Positions 56,933 through 64,000 of a stretch of 64,000 bases of DNA are shown piece by piece. Source of the DNA: Butyrivibrio sp. GTDB lineage: Bacteria > Bacillota > Clostridia > Lachnospirales > Lachnospiraceae. Both the position numbers and the translations under genes were made by a program. Within the stretch, counting starts at the first letter, position 1; each line of letters opens with the position of its first letter. The notes under the pieces were generated by a model. It saw only the letters and a program-made list of their open reading frames with translations. It did no database searches and had not been told where the DNA came from. The DNA lies in contig JAFSQI010000127.1 in the NCBI GenBank assembly GCA_017446685.1, positions 113,240-177,239 on the forward strand, read 5' to 3'.

Positions 56933-56960
56933 GCTATCTGTATACGAAAATACAAATAGC
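56933..56960 (-). promoter_or_regulatory. Leader hairpin in the oppA 5' untranslated region
   Basis: On the minus strand GCTATTTGTAT pairs with ATACAGATAGC (11 pairs, one G-U) around a 6-base loop, followed by a T-rich stretch. It could be an attenuator or a structural leader. It lies about 100 bases before the oppA start. Confidence 0.5.
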
Positions 56961-56982
56961 ATTTCTATCACTAGATAATATT

Positions 56983-57022
56983 TTCGAACTCTTCGAACCC
57001 CCTTGTTCGAACTTGTATACAA
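56983..57022. promoter_or_regulatory. TTCGAAC repeats and TTGTATACAA palindrome at the oppA transcription start
   Basis: TTCGAAC occurs three times (56983-56989, 56992-56998, 57006-57012), starts 9 and 14 bases apart. A perfect 10-base palindrome TTGTATACAA (57013-57022) lies immediately beside them. They sit from the -10 to about 30 bases past the predicted start of transcription, a position suited to a repressor. No known regulator motif is matched. Confidence 0.5.
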
Positions 57023-57050
57023 TTATACTATATAGAATAAAATAAATCAA
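57022..57050 (-). promoter_or_regulatory. Predicted sigma-A promoter for the opp operon
   Basis: TTGATT (57045-57050) and a perfect TATAAT (57022-57027) with a 17-base spacer. The oppA leader would be about 180 bases. I see nothing definite in 57051-57168 beyond a small GGCTT/AAGCC hairpin. Confidence 0.7.
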
Positions 57051-57168
57051 TACGAGATTAATTTTTATCTTATAGATATTTAGCGGCTTTGAAGCCTGTA
57101 TTTATTAAACTAAAGTTTAACAGTTTAAAGCGTTACCCTTTTCATCAACTAATAATAATACATATCAA

Positions 57169-57210
57169 AAAAAGTTGCCACACTTTTTTACAAAAGAATG
57201 GCAACTTTTT
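57169..57210 (-). terminator. Terminator after the tagaturonate reductase gene
   Basis: Perfect 12-base arms AAAAAGTTGCCA (57169-57180) and TGGCAACTTTTT (57199-57210) around an 18-base loop, with T runs on both strands. It lies about 90 bases after the stop codon; the gap holds nothing else. Confidence 0.85.
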
Positions 57211-57302
57211 ATTATCGTAAGCTATAAAAAAACATTATATTTCTAATTATCGTATATGGATCAACAGAAACATTGTATATTGAAATAGTCGGAAGCTATT
57301 TA

Positions 57303-58802
57303 TCAAAGACAATCTGCATATGCCTTTTCAGCGCCCTCAGTATGAATTTTCTTGAGATCTGCAATAACTGTTTCTGTAAGATTGTCTATCTTGTTAAGAT
57401 CCTGATCCCACATCTTCTCATTTCCAAGAACTGCTTTTACAAGATCTTCTTCACTGTCATTTCTATGATCATAGAAAAATTCAAGTGCCCATCTGTCATC
57501 ACTTACAGTATATGTATTTCCTGCCGGTCTCTTGCAGACAAGTCCCTTATCATTAAGCTCCTGAATATCATTTGAATAAAATGCGATGTAAGCAGCAAGT
57601 GACATAGTAAGGCAAACAGGAAGCTTTCCATTTTTTTCAATATACTGAAGGAATGATGGCATATTTCTTGCCTTCCACTTACTTGTTGAATTAAGTGAAA
57701 TGGACATAAGCTCATGATTAACAAAAGGATTATTGAAACGATCCTTAACAGCAGCTGCAAACTGGTTAAGATCATTTTCATCGAGATGATCAACAAGTGT
57801 AGGAATAACTTCTTCATTGAGCATCTTGTTCATGAATCCGGAAATGCTCTCATTCTGCATGCAATCACGAACAATATCCTGTCCTGCCAGATATGCTCCA
57901 AGAACAAATCCTGTATGTGCACCATTAAGAATACGAACCTTACGATGTTTGTACGGCATAACATCAGGAACAACATGAACATTTACTCCTGCCTTCTTGA
58001 ATGGAAGTCTGTCTTCAAGTCCATCTGGTCCCTCAATGATCCAAACGCCAAAAATTTCTCCTACATCGATAAGTTCATCATGATAGCCGTTAACTTCTTC
58101 AAGCTTTTCTACTTCCTTAGGGTCACGAATTCTTCCCGGAACGATTCTGTCTACAAGAGTTGAACAGAAAATATTTTCCTCATTAACCCATGTCTTAAAG
58201 CCATCCTCAAGCTTCCACTGATCAATGTACTGATTAACGCACTTAAGAAGCTCTTTTCCATTATTGTCAATAAGCTCGCAAGAAAGAACTACTACTCCCT
58301 TCTTGCCTGCCTTGTATCTGGTATAAAGAACCTGAGTAAGCTTACCAGGAAAGCTGTTTGCAGGAACATCCTCAAAATTGCAGGAAGGATCATAAGCAAT
58401 TCCAGCCTCTGTTGTATTTGAAGCAATAATATCAAGATCATCACTTGAAGCTATCTCCATCATCTTGTCAAAATCAGACTTAACATATGGATTGAGACAG
58501 CAATCAACAGCAGAAATAACACGCTTTGCATCAACCTTCTCTCCATTCTCGCTTCCACGAAGATAGAGTGTATACAAGCCTTCCTGTTTGTTGACAAGAT
58601 CTGTAAGTCCCTGTGAAATAGGCTGAACAAGGGCAACCTTTCCATTAAAGCCAGCCTTTTCATTACTGATATCAAAGAAATAATCTACAAATGCACGCAT
58701 AAAGTTACCTTCACCAAACTGAAGAACCTTAACTGGTGCATCCTTTAAAACATATCCTTCATAACCGGATTTAGCCAATACTTCATAGTTCAATAAGTCC
58801 AT
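57303..58802 (-). CDS. uxaB: Tagaturonate reductase (altronate oxidoreductase)
   Basis: 499 residues of the mannitol dehydrogenase family. Interconverts D-tagaturonate and D-altronate with NAD(H) in galacturonate (pectin) breakdown. The N-terminal nucleotide motif is VLQFGEGNFMRAFVDYFFD. Other features are VVLSCELIDNNG, the DRIVPG segment and MPYKHRKVRILNGAHTGFVLGAYLAG near the active-site lysine. AGGAGG seven bases before the ATG fixes the start at 58802. The gene stands alone; uxaA and uxaC are not in the window. Two cre/LacI-type operators at its promoter predict sugar-dependent control. Fructuronate reductase is the main alternative. Confidence 0.9.
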   Translation of the reverse strand: MDLLNYEVLAKSGYEGYVLKDAPVKVLQFGEGNFMRAFVDYFFDISNEKAGFNGKVALVQPISQGLTDLVNKQEGLYTLYLRGSENGEKVDAKRVISAVDCCLNPYVKSDFDKMMEIASSDDLDIIASNTTEAGIAYDPSCNFEDVPANSFPGKLTQVLYTRYKAGKKGVVVLSCELIDNNGKELLKCVNQYIDQWKLEDGFKTWVNEENIFCSTLVDRIVPGRIRDPKEVEKLEEVNGYHDELIDVGEIFGVWIIEGPDGLEDRLPFKKAGVNVHVVPDVMPYKHRKVRILNGAHTGFVLGAYLAGQDIVRDCMQNESISGFMNKMLNEEVIPTLVDHLDENDLNQFAAAVKDRFNNPFVNHELMSISLNSTSKWKARNMPSFLQYIEKNGKLPVCLTMSLAAYIAFYSNDIQELNDKGLVCKRPAGNTYTVSDDRWALEFFYDHRNDSEEDLVKAVLGNEKMWDQDLNKIDNLTETVIADLKKIHTEGAEKAYADCL

Positions 58803-58819
58803 CACGAATCCTCCTGAAA

Positions 58820-58833
58820 TGTAAGCGCTTACA
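58820..58833. promoter_or_regulatory. LacI/CcpA-type operator 1 upstream of uxaB
   Basis: TGTAAGCGCTTACA, a perfect 14-base palindrome with a central CG that also fits the cre consensus TGNAANCGNTNNCA. It lies just upstream of the ribosome site, downstream of the predicted start of transcription, where binding would block elongation. Confidence 0.75.
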
Positions 58834-58864
58834 AATCGCTTAGAAAACATTTTTTACTAAGAAT

Positions 58865-58894
58865 GTTATAACATAAAAATGTAAGCGTTTACAA
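58865..58894 (-). promoter_or_regulatory. Possible promoter for uxaB
   Basis: TTGTAA (58889-58894) and TATAAC (58865-58870) with 18-base spacing. Operator 2 covers the -35. Confidence 0.45.
58880..58893. promoter_or_regulatory. LacI/CcpA-type operator 2 upstream of uxaB
   Basis: TGTAAGCGTTTACA, one pair short of a perfect palindrome and matching cre. Its centre is 60 bases from operator 1, so one tetramer or two dimers could loop the promoter. Divergent rqcH starts 75 bases away on the other side. Confidence 0.72.
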
Positions 58895-58968
58895 TACCTA
58901 ATTTTAATTTTTCATGCTATACTATAAAAATATTCTTGGAATTTATATTTTGTTTATAGAGGTAAATT

Positions 58969-60771
58969 ATGGCATTTGATGGAATTACAGTTGCAAATCT
59001 CACAAAGGATTTCAGCGATCAGCTTACAGGTGGTCGCATATACAAAATCGCTCAAACTGAAAGCGATGAACTTTCTATTACAGTAAAATTGTCTTATGAA
59101 GCAGCAGAAAAATTCGGTTTAAAACAGCAAAAGCTCCTTCTTTCATCTGACGCTTCTCTTCCACTGGCATATTTTACTGAAGACAGCAAGCCTTCGCCTA
59201 TGACTGCGCCTAATTTCTGTATGCTTCTTAGAAAGCATATTCAAAACGGCAGAATAATTTCAGTCACACAGCCGGGAGGATTAGAAAGGATCATCCGTTT
59301 CGAAATAGAACACCTTGACGAAATGGGTGATTTATGCCACAAATTTCTGATTATTGAAATAATGGGAAAATACAGTAACATTATTTTTACAGATGAAAAA
59401 AATATTATTATCGACAGTATTAAGCACATCCCCGCTTCTGTAAGTTCAGTGCGGGAAGTCCTTCCCGGAAGAGAATATTTCATTCCTTCCCAGGATAAAG
59501 AAAATCCTCTCACTACAAATGCTGATGAATTCTCATCATGTGTTCTGAGTAAAGGAATGCCTCTTTTTAAGGCAATTTATTCCAGTTATACCGGAATTTC
59601 ACCTATAATCGCACAGGAAATATGTTACCGCGCAGGTGTTGATGCTGATAAATCTGCCATTTCTCTGGACATAAATGAATCAATTAAGATTTATCGTGCT
59701 TTTGATGAAATAATGGTTCTTGTTAAAAACGGCGATTTTTCACCTTGTATAATTTACGAAAACGGTTCACCAAAAGAATTTTCATCGGTTAAAATGAAGC
59801 TTTATAGTCACAGTGAAGATACCTCTGATACGAATAGCAGCCTAAACATATGTGAAGTAAAAGATATCTCCTCACTTATTACAAAGTTCTACGCAGAAAA
59901 GAGCGTAGTTACAAGAATTCGTCAAAAATCTGTTGATTTAAGGAAGATTGTTCAGACAGCGCTTGAGAGAAACGTAAGAAAATACGATCTTCAGCTAAAG
60001 CAGATGAAGGACAGCGAAAAAAAAGACAAATATAGAACATACGGAGAACTTCTAACTGTGTACGGATACAGCGCAGAACCAGGTGCCGATAAAATTACAG
60101 TCAATGACTATAATACCGGAAAAGATGTAACTATCACGCTTGATCCTACTCTCACACCAAGTCAAAATGCAAAAAAATATTTTGATAAGTATACTAAGTT
60201 AAAACGAACCGCTGAAGCTCTTGAAGAACAGATAAAAGAATCTTCTGAAGCTATAGAACAGCTTGAATCAATACAAAATGCACTCGATATAGCCCAGAAA
60301 GAAGCTGATCTTGCACAGATAAGACAGGAGCTTGTAAGTTCAGGTTATATTAAATCACACACCACCGGTAAAAACGGAAAAAAAGAAAAAATCACCAGCA
60401 AACCGTTCCATTATCGAAGCAGTGACGGTTTCGATATATATGTAGGAAAAAACAATATTCAAAATGATGAACTAACATTCAAAACAGCAAACGGAGGAGA
60501 TTGGTGGTTTCATGCAAAAAAAATCCCCGGCTCTCACGTAGTTCTTTTAACAGGCGGAAAAGATGTTCCTGATAAAGCTTTTGAAGAAGCAGCCGCGCTT
60601 GCAGCTTTCTATTCAAAAGGGAAATTGCAGGAAAAAGTTGAAATAGATTATCTTAAAAGGAAAGATGTAAAAAAGCCAAATGGCGCAAAACCCGGTTTTG
60701 TTGTATATTACACCAATTACTCCATGGCAATTGCTCCCGACATATCTTCATTAAAACTTATCAGTGACTGA
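58969..60771 (+). CDS. rqcH: Rqc2/RqcH-family (NFACT) ribosome quality-control protein
   Basis: 600 residues, often annotated as fibronectin-binding protein A. NFACT-N (MAFDGITVANLTKDF to about 200) is followed by a helix-hairpin-helix-like part, a coiled-coil stalk (about 330-470) and NFACT-R near the C terminus (GGDWWFHAKKIPGSHVVLLTGG). RqcH binds obstructed 50S subunits and recruits alanine tRNA to build C-terminal Ala tails, a rescue route parallel to tmRNA, also encoded here. One of only two clear plus-strand genes. GAGG lies before the ATG. Confidence 0.93.
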   Translation: MAFDGITVANLTKDFSDQLTGGRIYKIAQTESDELSITVKLSYEAAEKFGLKQQKLLLSSDASLPLAYFTEDSKPSPMTAPNFCMLLRKHIQNGRIISVTQPGGLERIIRFEIEHLDEMGDLCHKFLIIEIMGKYSNIIFTDEKNIIIDSIKHIPASVSSVREVLPGREYFIPSQDKENPLTTNADEFSSCVLSKGMPLFKAIYSSYTGISPIIAQEICYRAGVDADKSAISLDINESIKIYRAFDEIMVLVKNGDFSPCIIYENGSPKEFSSVKMKLYSHSEDTSDTNSSLNICEVKDISSLITKFYAEKSVVTRIRQKSVDLRKIVQTALERNVRKYDLQLKQMKDSEKKDKYRTYGELLTVYGYSAEPGADKITVNDYNTGKDVTITLDPTLTPSQNAKKYFDKYTKLKRTAEALEEQIKESSEAIEQLESIQNALDIAQKEADLAQIRQELVSSGYIKSHTTGKNGKKEKITSKPFHYRSSDGFDIYVGKNNIQNDELTFKTANGGDWWFHAKKIPGSHVVLLTGGKDVPDKAFEEAAALAAFYSKGKLQEKVEIDYLKRKDVKKPNGAKPGFVVYYTNYSMAIAPDISSLKLISD

Positions 60772-60784
60772 TTTTACATCAGAA

Positions 60785-60923
60785 CAAAGAGTCGCTCGCG
60801 ACTCTTTGCACGCTGGTGCGCGCAAGCTTTAGCTTGCAAAATTCATCTGCACACCAGTCGCATCCTTAGCGGAGCGTTTATTTATTTCATAGGAATGCGG
60901 AGCAATTTCCTATGAAATAAATA
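60785..60923. repeat. Compound multi-hairpin intergenic element
   Basis: The whole gap between convergent rqcH and the M42 peptidase gene is structured. Hairpin 1: CAAAGAGTCGC/GCGACTCTTTG (60785-60808), 11 pairs with 2-base loop. Hairpin 2: GCAAGCT/AGCTTGC (60822-60837) inside a nested CTGGTG/CACCAG pairing (60813-60857). Hairpin 3: a perfect 17-base stem (60879-60895 with 60907-60923). GCGGAGC occurs twice, before hairpin 3 (60869-60875) and in its loop (60897-60903). It looks like a mobile or repetitive palindromic element, and may serve as a two-way terminator. No second copy was noticed in the window. Confidence 0.7.
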
Positions 60924-60954
60924 GACAATCTTCTATTAGTATTTCATTCCAAAA

Positions 60955-62001
60955 TCAAATTGCATACTCTATAAGAAGCTTCAATACGTTTTCGGCACCA
61001 TCCCTGTGGCTTCTCTCATATCCATGAGAAGCATATACTCCGGCACCTATCAAACCATGCTTTAAATCATTTCCTGAACGCAAAGTTGCTTCCACATCAC
61101 TTCCATAATGAGGATAAATATCTATTGCATAATCTGCTCCAGCCTCTTTTGCTGCGGCTACAAGGCCCTGAACAATAGAATAGCTGTACGGTCCACCGCT
61201 ATCCTTTGCACAAATTGACACCTGTTTTTCAGTACAGGTAAGCCCTTCTCCAACACAGCCCATATCTACAGAAATAGCCTCTGTGCATCCTTCCGGCACA
61301 CTTGCGCATCCACCGTGTCCAACTTCTTCAAATACAGTAATATGAGCATAAAGAGCTCTCTTTGGTGTAAGCTTATTATCACAGATGTATTTAGCAAGAC
61401 CAAGAAGTATGCCTACACTGAGCTTATCATCAAGAAATCTTGATTTAATATACCCTGACTTTGTAACTCTGACATTTGGTTCAAAGCATACAATATCTCC
61501 TACTGATATTCCAAGCTTTTCTGTATCTTCTTTTGTCTTTACATCTTCATCAAGAACAACCTCACAGTTTTCCCAGGTTCTCTTAGTATCATCATAATCA
61601 CCATTTACATGAATTGATGCATTATTAAGCTGGAAAGTTCCCTCATATATTCCATCGAACTTTGTAACTACTCTGACATTTTCTGTCTCTGCATTATTTG
61701 GATTCATTCCTCCCAGATTAGTAAGCTGCAATCTGCCGTTTGCCTTGATTGTTGCCACCATTGCTCCAAGAGTATCTGTGTGCGCCTCAAGCAAAAGACC
61801 ATCTTCCTTGTCTTTTCCTGTAAGATTCACGATAACTCCGCCCTTATTCGTAATTTTTGAATCAAAACCAAGCTTTTCAAATTCACCCTTAACCCATGCT
61901 GCAGCTTCCTCTGTGTATCCTGTAGGCGAATCAATATTCAAAAGCTCTGTGGTTTTTTCCACTATAAAATCAGTATATCCAGTAAGATTTGCATTTATCA
62001 C
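60955..62001 (-). CDS. M42 family metallopeptidase (aminopeptidase)
   Basis: 348 residues. The PF05343 metal ligands are visible: HTDTLGAMV near residue 74, LDDKLSVGILLGLAKYI with Asp, FEEVGHGGCAS with the catalytic Glu-Glu, and a terminal GAGVYASHGYERSH. M42 enzymes are large tetrahedral cytoplasmic aminopeptidases that degrade short peptides. That would suit peptides taken up by the Opp system. The start is GTG at 62001, with AGGAG ten bases upstream. Confidence 0.93.
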   Translation of the reverse strand: MINANLTGYTDFIVEKTTELLNIDSPTGYTEEAAAWVKGEFEKLGFDSKITNKGGVIVNLTGKDKEDGLLLEAHTDTLGAMVATIKANGRLQLTNLGGMNPNNAETENVRVVTKFDGIYEGTFQLNNASIHVNGDYDDTKRTWENCEVVLDEDVKTKEDTEKLGISVGDIVCFEPNVRVTKSGYIKSRFLDDKLSVGILLGLAKYICDNKLTPKRALYAHITVFEEVGHGGCASVPEGCTEAISVDMGCVGEGLTCTEKQVSICAKDSGGPYSYSIVQGLVAAAKEAGADYAIDIYPHYGSDVEATLRSGNDLKHGLIGAGVYASHGYERSHRDGAENVLKLLIEYAI

Positions 62002-62026
62002 GTTTTTCCCGCTCCTTCTTTAAATA

Positions 62027-63751
62027 TTATCTAAGTAATTTTAATTTTTTAAACAATCCAACCGCTTTATAGCCTTTCGGAAGTCTCTTTAATTCATCTT
62101 CAGAAGCCCCGCCTGAGGCGATAAGCACAACAAAATAAACCACTACAGCAACAATTATAGAAATAAATGTTGCTGAAAGATTAACAAAATAATTTGAAAA
62201 AAGATATTCATTAAATGTAACCGTTTCTTCAACTGTAGAGGCAAAAGAATTTTTTTTAATAATATAGAAAACAAAACTAATAAGTTGATATGTCCCCCAA
62301 GAAGCCACACCCATAACCAGCGAAGAAATAATCGGTAAAACATACGTCTTTTTTATGTCATTTGAAATCACAATGTATTTTTTCAAAGACAAACTATTAA
62401 GTATACACATAAGCAATGAATAAACTATAGTGGCAACACATAATGAAACATCTGTAAGCGGTGTATTAAGCAATAGCACGCTAAGAACTAAAGTCTGAAT
62501 AACCAGGGCAATCAAAGCATTAAATACCGGAACATTAACCTTCCCAATCCCCTGCAAAACAGCATTTGATACAGTTGAAAGAGAATAAAAAACAACTGTT
62601 ACTGATAAGCACCTAAGCAAAAGTGCTGCCTCATCAAGTGAACTTTTTTGTGGGAAAAGTATCATTATTATTGGCTTTGACAAAAATAATAATCCTGCTG
62701 CGCTTGGAATAGCAATCAATAGTATTACTTTTGTAACTTTAGAAACTGTAGTACTTGTATTTTCAGTATCTTTTTTGGCAAAAAGAGCTGATATTTCAGG
62801 AATCATAGCTGCAGCTGTAGCACTTGCGAAAGCTATTGGCAGATTTGTAATAGCCATAGACTTTCTGTTAAAAATTCCGTACATAGATGCAACCTGTGAC
62901 TCATCAATATTCCTGATATGCATCAAAATTCTGCTAAATAAAGTGGAATTTAAAGATGTAGAAAGATTATAAATAAATGTACTAAGCAAAAAAGGCGTGA
63001 CAATCATTATTATCAATCTGAAAATTTCTTTATTCGCCAATTCCTGATGTTCATCTGACCGTATATCTTTTTTTAATCTCTCTCTGTTAAGTGAATAAAC
63101 AGAAAGCATAAACAAAAGTGCCACCAAAACACCTGAGCCTGTACCTATAGCACTTCCTATAGCTCCATACATTGCTCTTTTTGACGGATCTTCATTGCCT
63201 GCAATTCCTGTCAGAATAAGAGCTGCACTTATTGTTATAAGTGCATTGGCAATCTGCTCAAGTATCTGTGATACCGATGTAGGGATCATCGTTCTGTGTG
63301 CCTGAAAATATCCTCTTAAGACACCAAGAAATCCATACAAAAAAATTGTTGGAGCAAAAACCCTAAGAACTGTAGCCGATCTACCCGCAGCAAGAAAATC
63401 CGCACCTACATAAAGAAAAATTGCTCCCAAAGCTCCTATAATTGAAACATAAACAAGCGCACACTTAAAAATCCTGTGTGCGTTCTTAAACTCACCTACT
63501 GCAAGTTTGGCTGATATAATTTTTGACATTGCTGATGGGATACTATAAGAAGAAATCAAAAGTATGATGGTATATATTGCATAAGCTGCCGAATAATAGC
63601 CGTTTCCCTCATCTCCTATAATAGCAGCCTGAGGGCTGGTATACAAAAGCCCTATAACCCTGCTGATCATACCTGCAGCAGTAAGAATTCCTGCCTGAAA
63701 AAAAAGACCACCTTTTTTCTTTTCAATATTTCTATTAGAACTGACACTCAT
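62027..63751 (-). CDS. SpoVB/MurJ-like polysaccharide flippase
   Basis: 574-residue integral membrane protein with about 14 helices, of the MOP superfamily. GGLFFQAGILTAAGMISRVIGLLYTSPQAAIIGDEGNGYYSAAYAIY at the N terminus and LRGYFQAHRTMIPTSVSQILEQ in the middle are strong SpoVB/PST markers. Members flip lipid-linked cell-wall or exopolysaccharide precursors, and some are needed for spore cortex. It probably is the cell's main SpoVB/Amj-type flippase. It has its own strong promoter and lies 25 bases upstream of the M42 peptidase gene. Confidence 0.9.
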   Translation of the reverse strand: MSVSSNRNIEKKKGGLFFQAGILTAAGMISRVIGLLYTSPQAAIIGDEGNGYYSAAYAIYTIILLISSYSIPSAMSKIISAKLAVGEFKNAHRIFKCALVYVSIIGALGAIFLYVGADFLAAGRSATVLRVFAPTIFLYGFLGVLRGYFQAHRTMIPTSVSQILEQIANALITISAALILTGIAGNEDPSKRAMYGAIGSAIGTGSGVLVALLFMLSVYSLNRERLKKDIRSDEHQELANKEIFRLIIMIVTPFLLSTFIYNLSTSLNSTLFSRILMHIRNIDESQVASMYGIFNRKSMAITNLPIAFASATAAAMIPEISALFAKKDTENTSTTVSKVTKVILLIAIPSAAGLLFLSKPIIMILFPQKSSLDEAALLLRCLSVTVVFYSLSTVSNAVLQGIGKVNVPVFNALIALVIQTLVLSVLLLNTPLTDVSLCVATIVYSLLMCILNSLSLKKYIVISNDIKKTYVLPIISSLVMGVASWGTYQLISFVFYIIKKNSFASTVEETVTFNEYLFSNYFVNLSATFISIIVAVVVYFVVLIASGGASEDELKRLPKGYKAVGLFKKLKLLR

Positions 63752-63790
63752 AAATCTATATTAACCTACCTTAACTTTCGTCACAGATAG

Positions 63791-63819
63791 TATTATGATT
63801 TACACCACACAAAGTGTCA
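63791..63819 (-). promoter_or_regulatory. Predicted sigma-A promoter for the flippase - M42 operon
   Basis: TTGACA (63814-63819) and CATAAT (63791-63796) with a 17-base spacer; leader about 32 bases. Confidence 0.7.
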
Positions 63820-63937
63820 AGCCACCATTCAAATAGGGCAACAAAAAGGCTGCTACACAGTTACAATTCAGTTGTCAGCCAATATATAAGTGGACATAAA
63901 TGCTTATTTTCGTCTGCGTCGTAATTCATATAGATTC

Positions 63938-63997
63938 AAATACAAGAACAAGCTTCATTTCAACGTTGTTCAAAGCATTCAGCTTGTTCTTGTATTT
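63938..63997. terminator. Long hairpin at the right edge, likely bidirectional terminator
   Basis: Perfect 17-base arms (63938-63954 and 63981-63997) around a 26-base loop that itself contains CAACGTTG. T-rich flanks lie on both strands. It probably ends a gene beyond the right edge. 63820-63937 holds no feature I can support. Confidence 0.7.
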
Positions 63998-64000
63998 TCA

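Noticed and set aside
58899-58968. Strong promoter for rqcH
   Set aside because: TATACT and TATAAA stretches exist before rqcH, but none has a -35 at acceptable spacing, so I did not list one.
60785-60923. CRISPR array
   Set aside because: There are inverted stems but no evenly spaced direct repeats with spacers, and no cas genes nearby.

Overview
The window is a compact, AT-rich stretch of bacterial chromosome with almost every gene on the minus strand; only two clear genes (28517-29086 and 58969-60771) run on the plus strand. The gene set points to the Lachnospiraceae (Clostridia), perhaps near Butyrivibrio. The pointers are remA, two SpoVB-type flippases, an NfnAB transhydrogenase, a YesMN pair beside a sugar ABC transporter, fhs/folD one-carbon genes, a secG-rnr-smpB-ssrA block, and a tmRNA tag ending in AEDNLAIAA. 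The family assignment is inference from gene content; I saw no rRNA, tRNA, CRISPR array or insertion sequence.

Layout. 1-1731: proA coupled to a class II aldolase cut by the left edge. 1728-8677: sugar ABC transporter (binding protein, two permeases) followed by a YesM-like kinase and YesN-like regulator. 8773-18428: a long co-directional run with a MORN protein, rlmH, phoH, a decayed 7TM-HD protein, ybeY, a flippase, two FAD oxidoreductases and 5-formyl-THF cyclo-ligase. 18451-28366: NfnAB, a zinc-ribbon/TPR protein, folD, fhs and ftsK. 28459-31007: an orphan plus-strand gene, proB, a hidden 43-residue membrane peptide gene and tmRNA. 31016-40111: smpB, rnr, secG, gpmI, a cation exporter, thiN, a TPR protein and an RpiB-like isomerase. 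40275-48525: HAD phosphatase, K+ channel, DEAD helicase, then the yicC-remA-gmk-rpoZ-rimO-pgsA block. 48549-57050: a complete oligopeptide (Opp) ABC operon. 57169-64000: a tagaturonate reductase with two LacI/CcpA-type operators, rqcH, a multi-hairpin intergenic element, an M42 peptidase and a second flippase.

How the genes work together. Trans-translation (ssrA, smpB, rnr) and ribosome-associated quality control (rqcH) are both present. FolD, Fhs and the cyclo-ligase form a tetrahydrofolate module, and NfnAB links NADH, NADPH and ferredoxin pools. The proline genes are split, with proA and proB 27 kb apart.

The most unusual material is the Opp operon. The binding protein looks circularly permuted: the segment that normally ends the fold sits at its N terminus. 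OppB has about 275 extra residues after its first membrane helix, OppD has a roughly 240-residue coiled-coil insertion between Walker A and the Q-loop, and OppF has a two-helix membrane tail. Other points worth a second look are a PgpH-like protein that has lost its HD catalytic residues, the 43-residue peptide gene with its own promoter and terminator, and the structured element at 60785-60923. Promoters and terminators were read by eye and are predictions.
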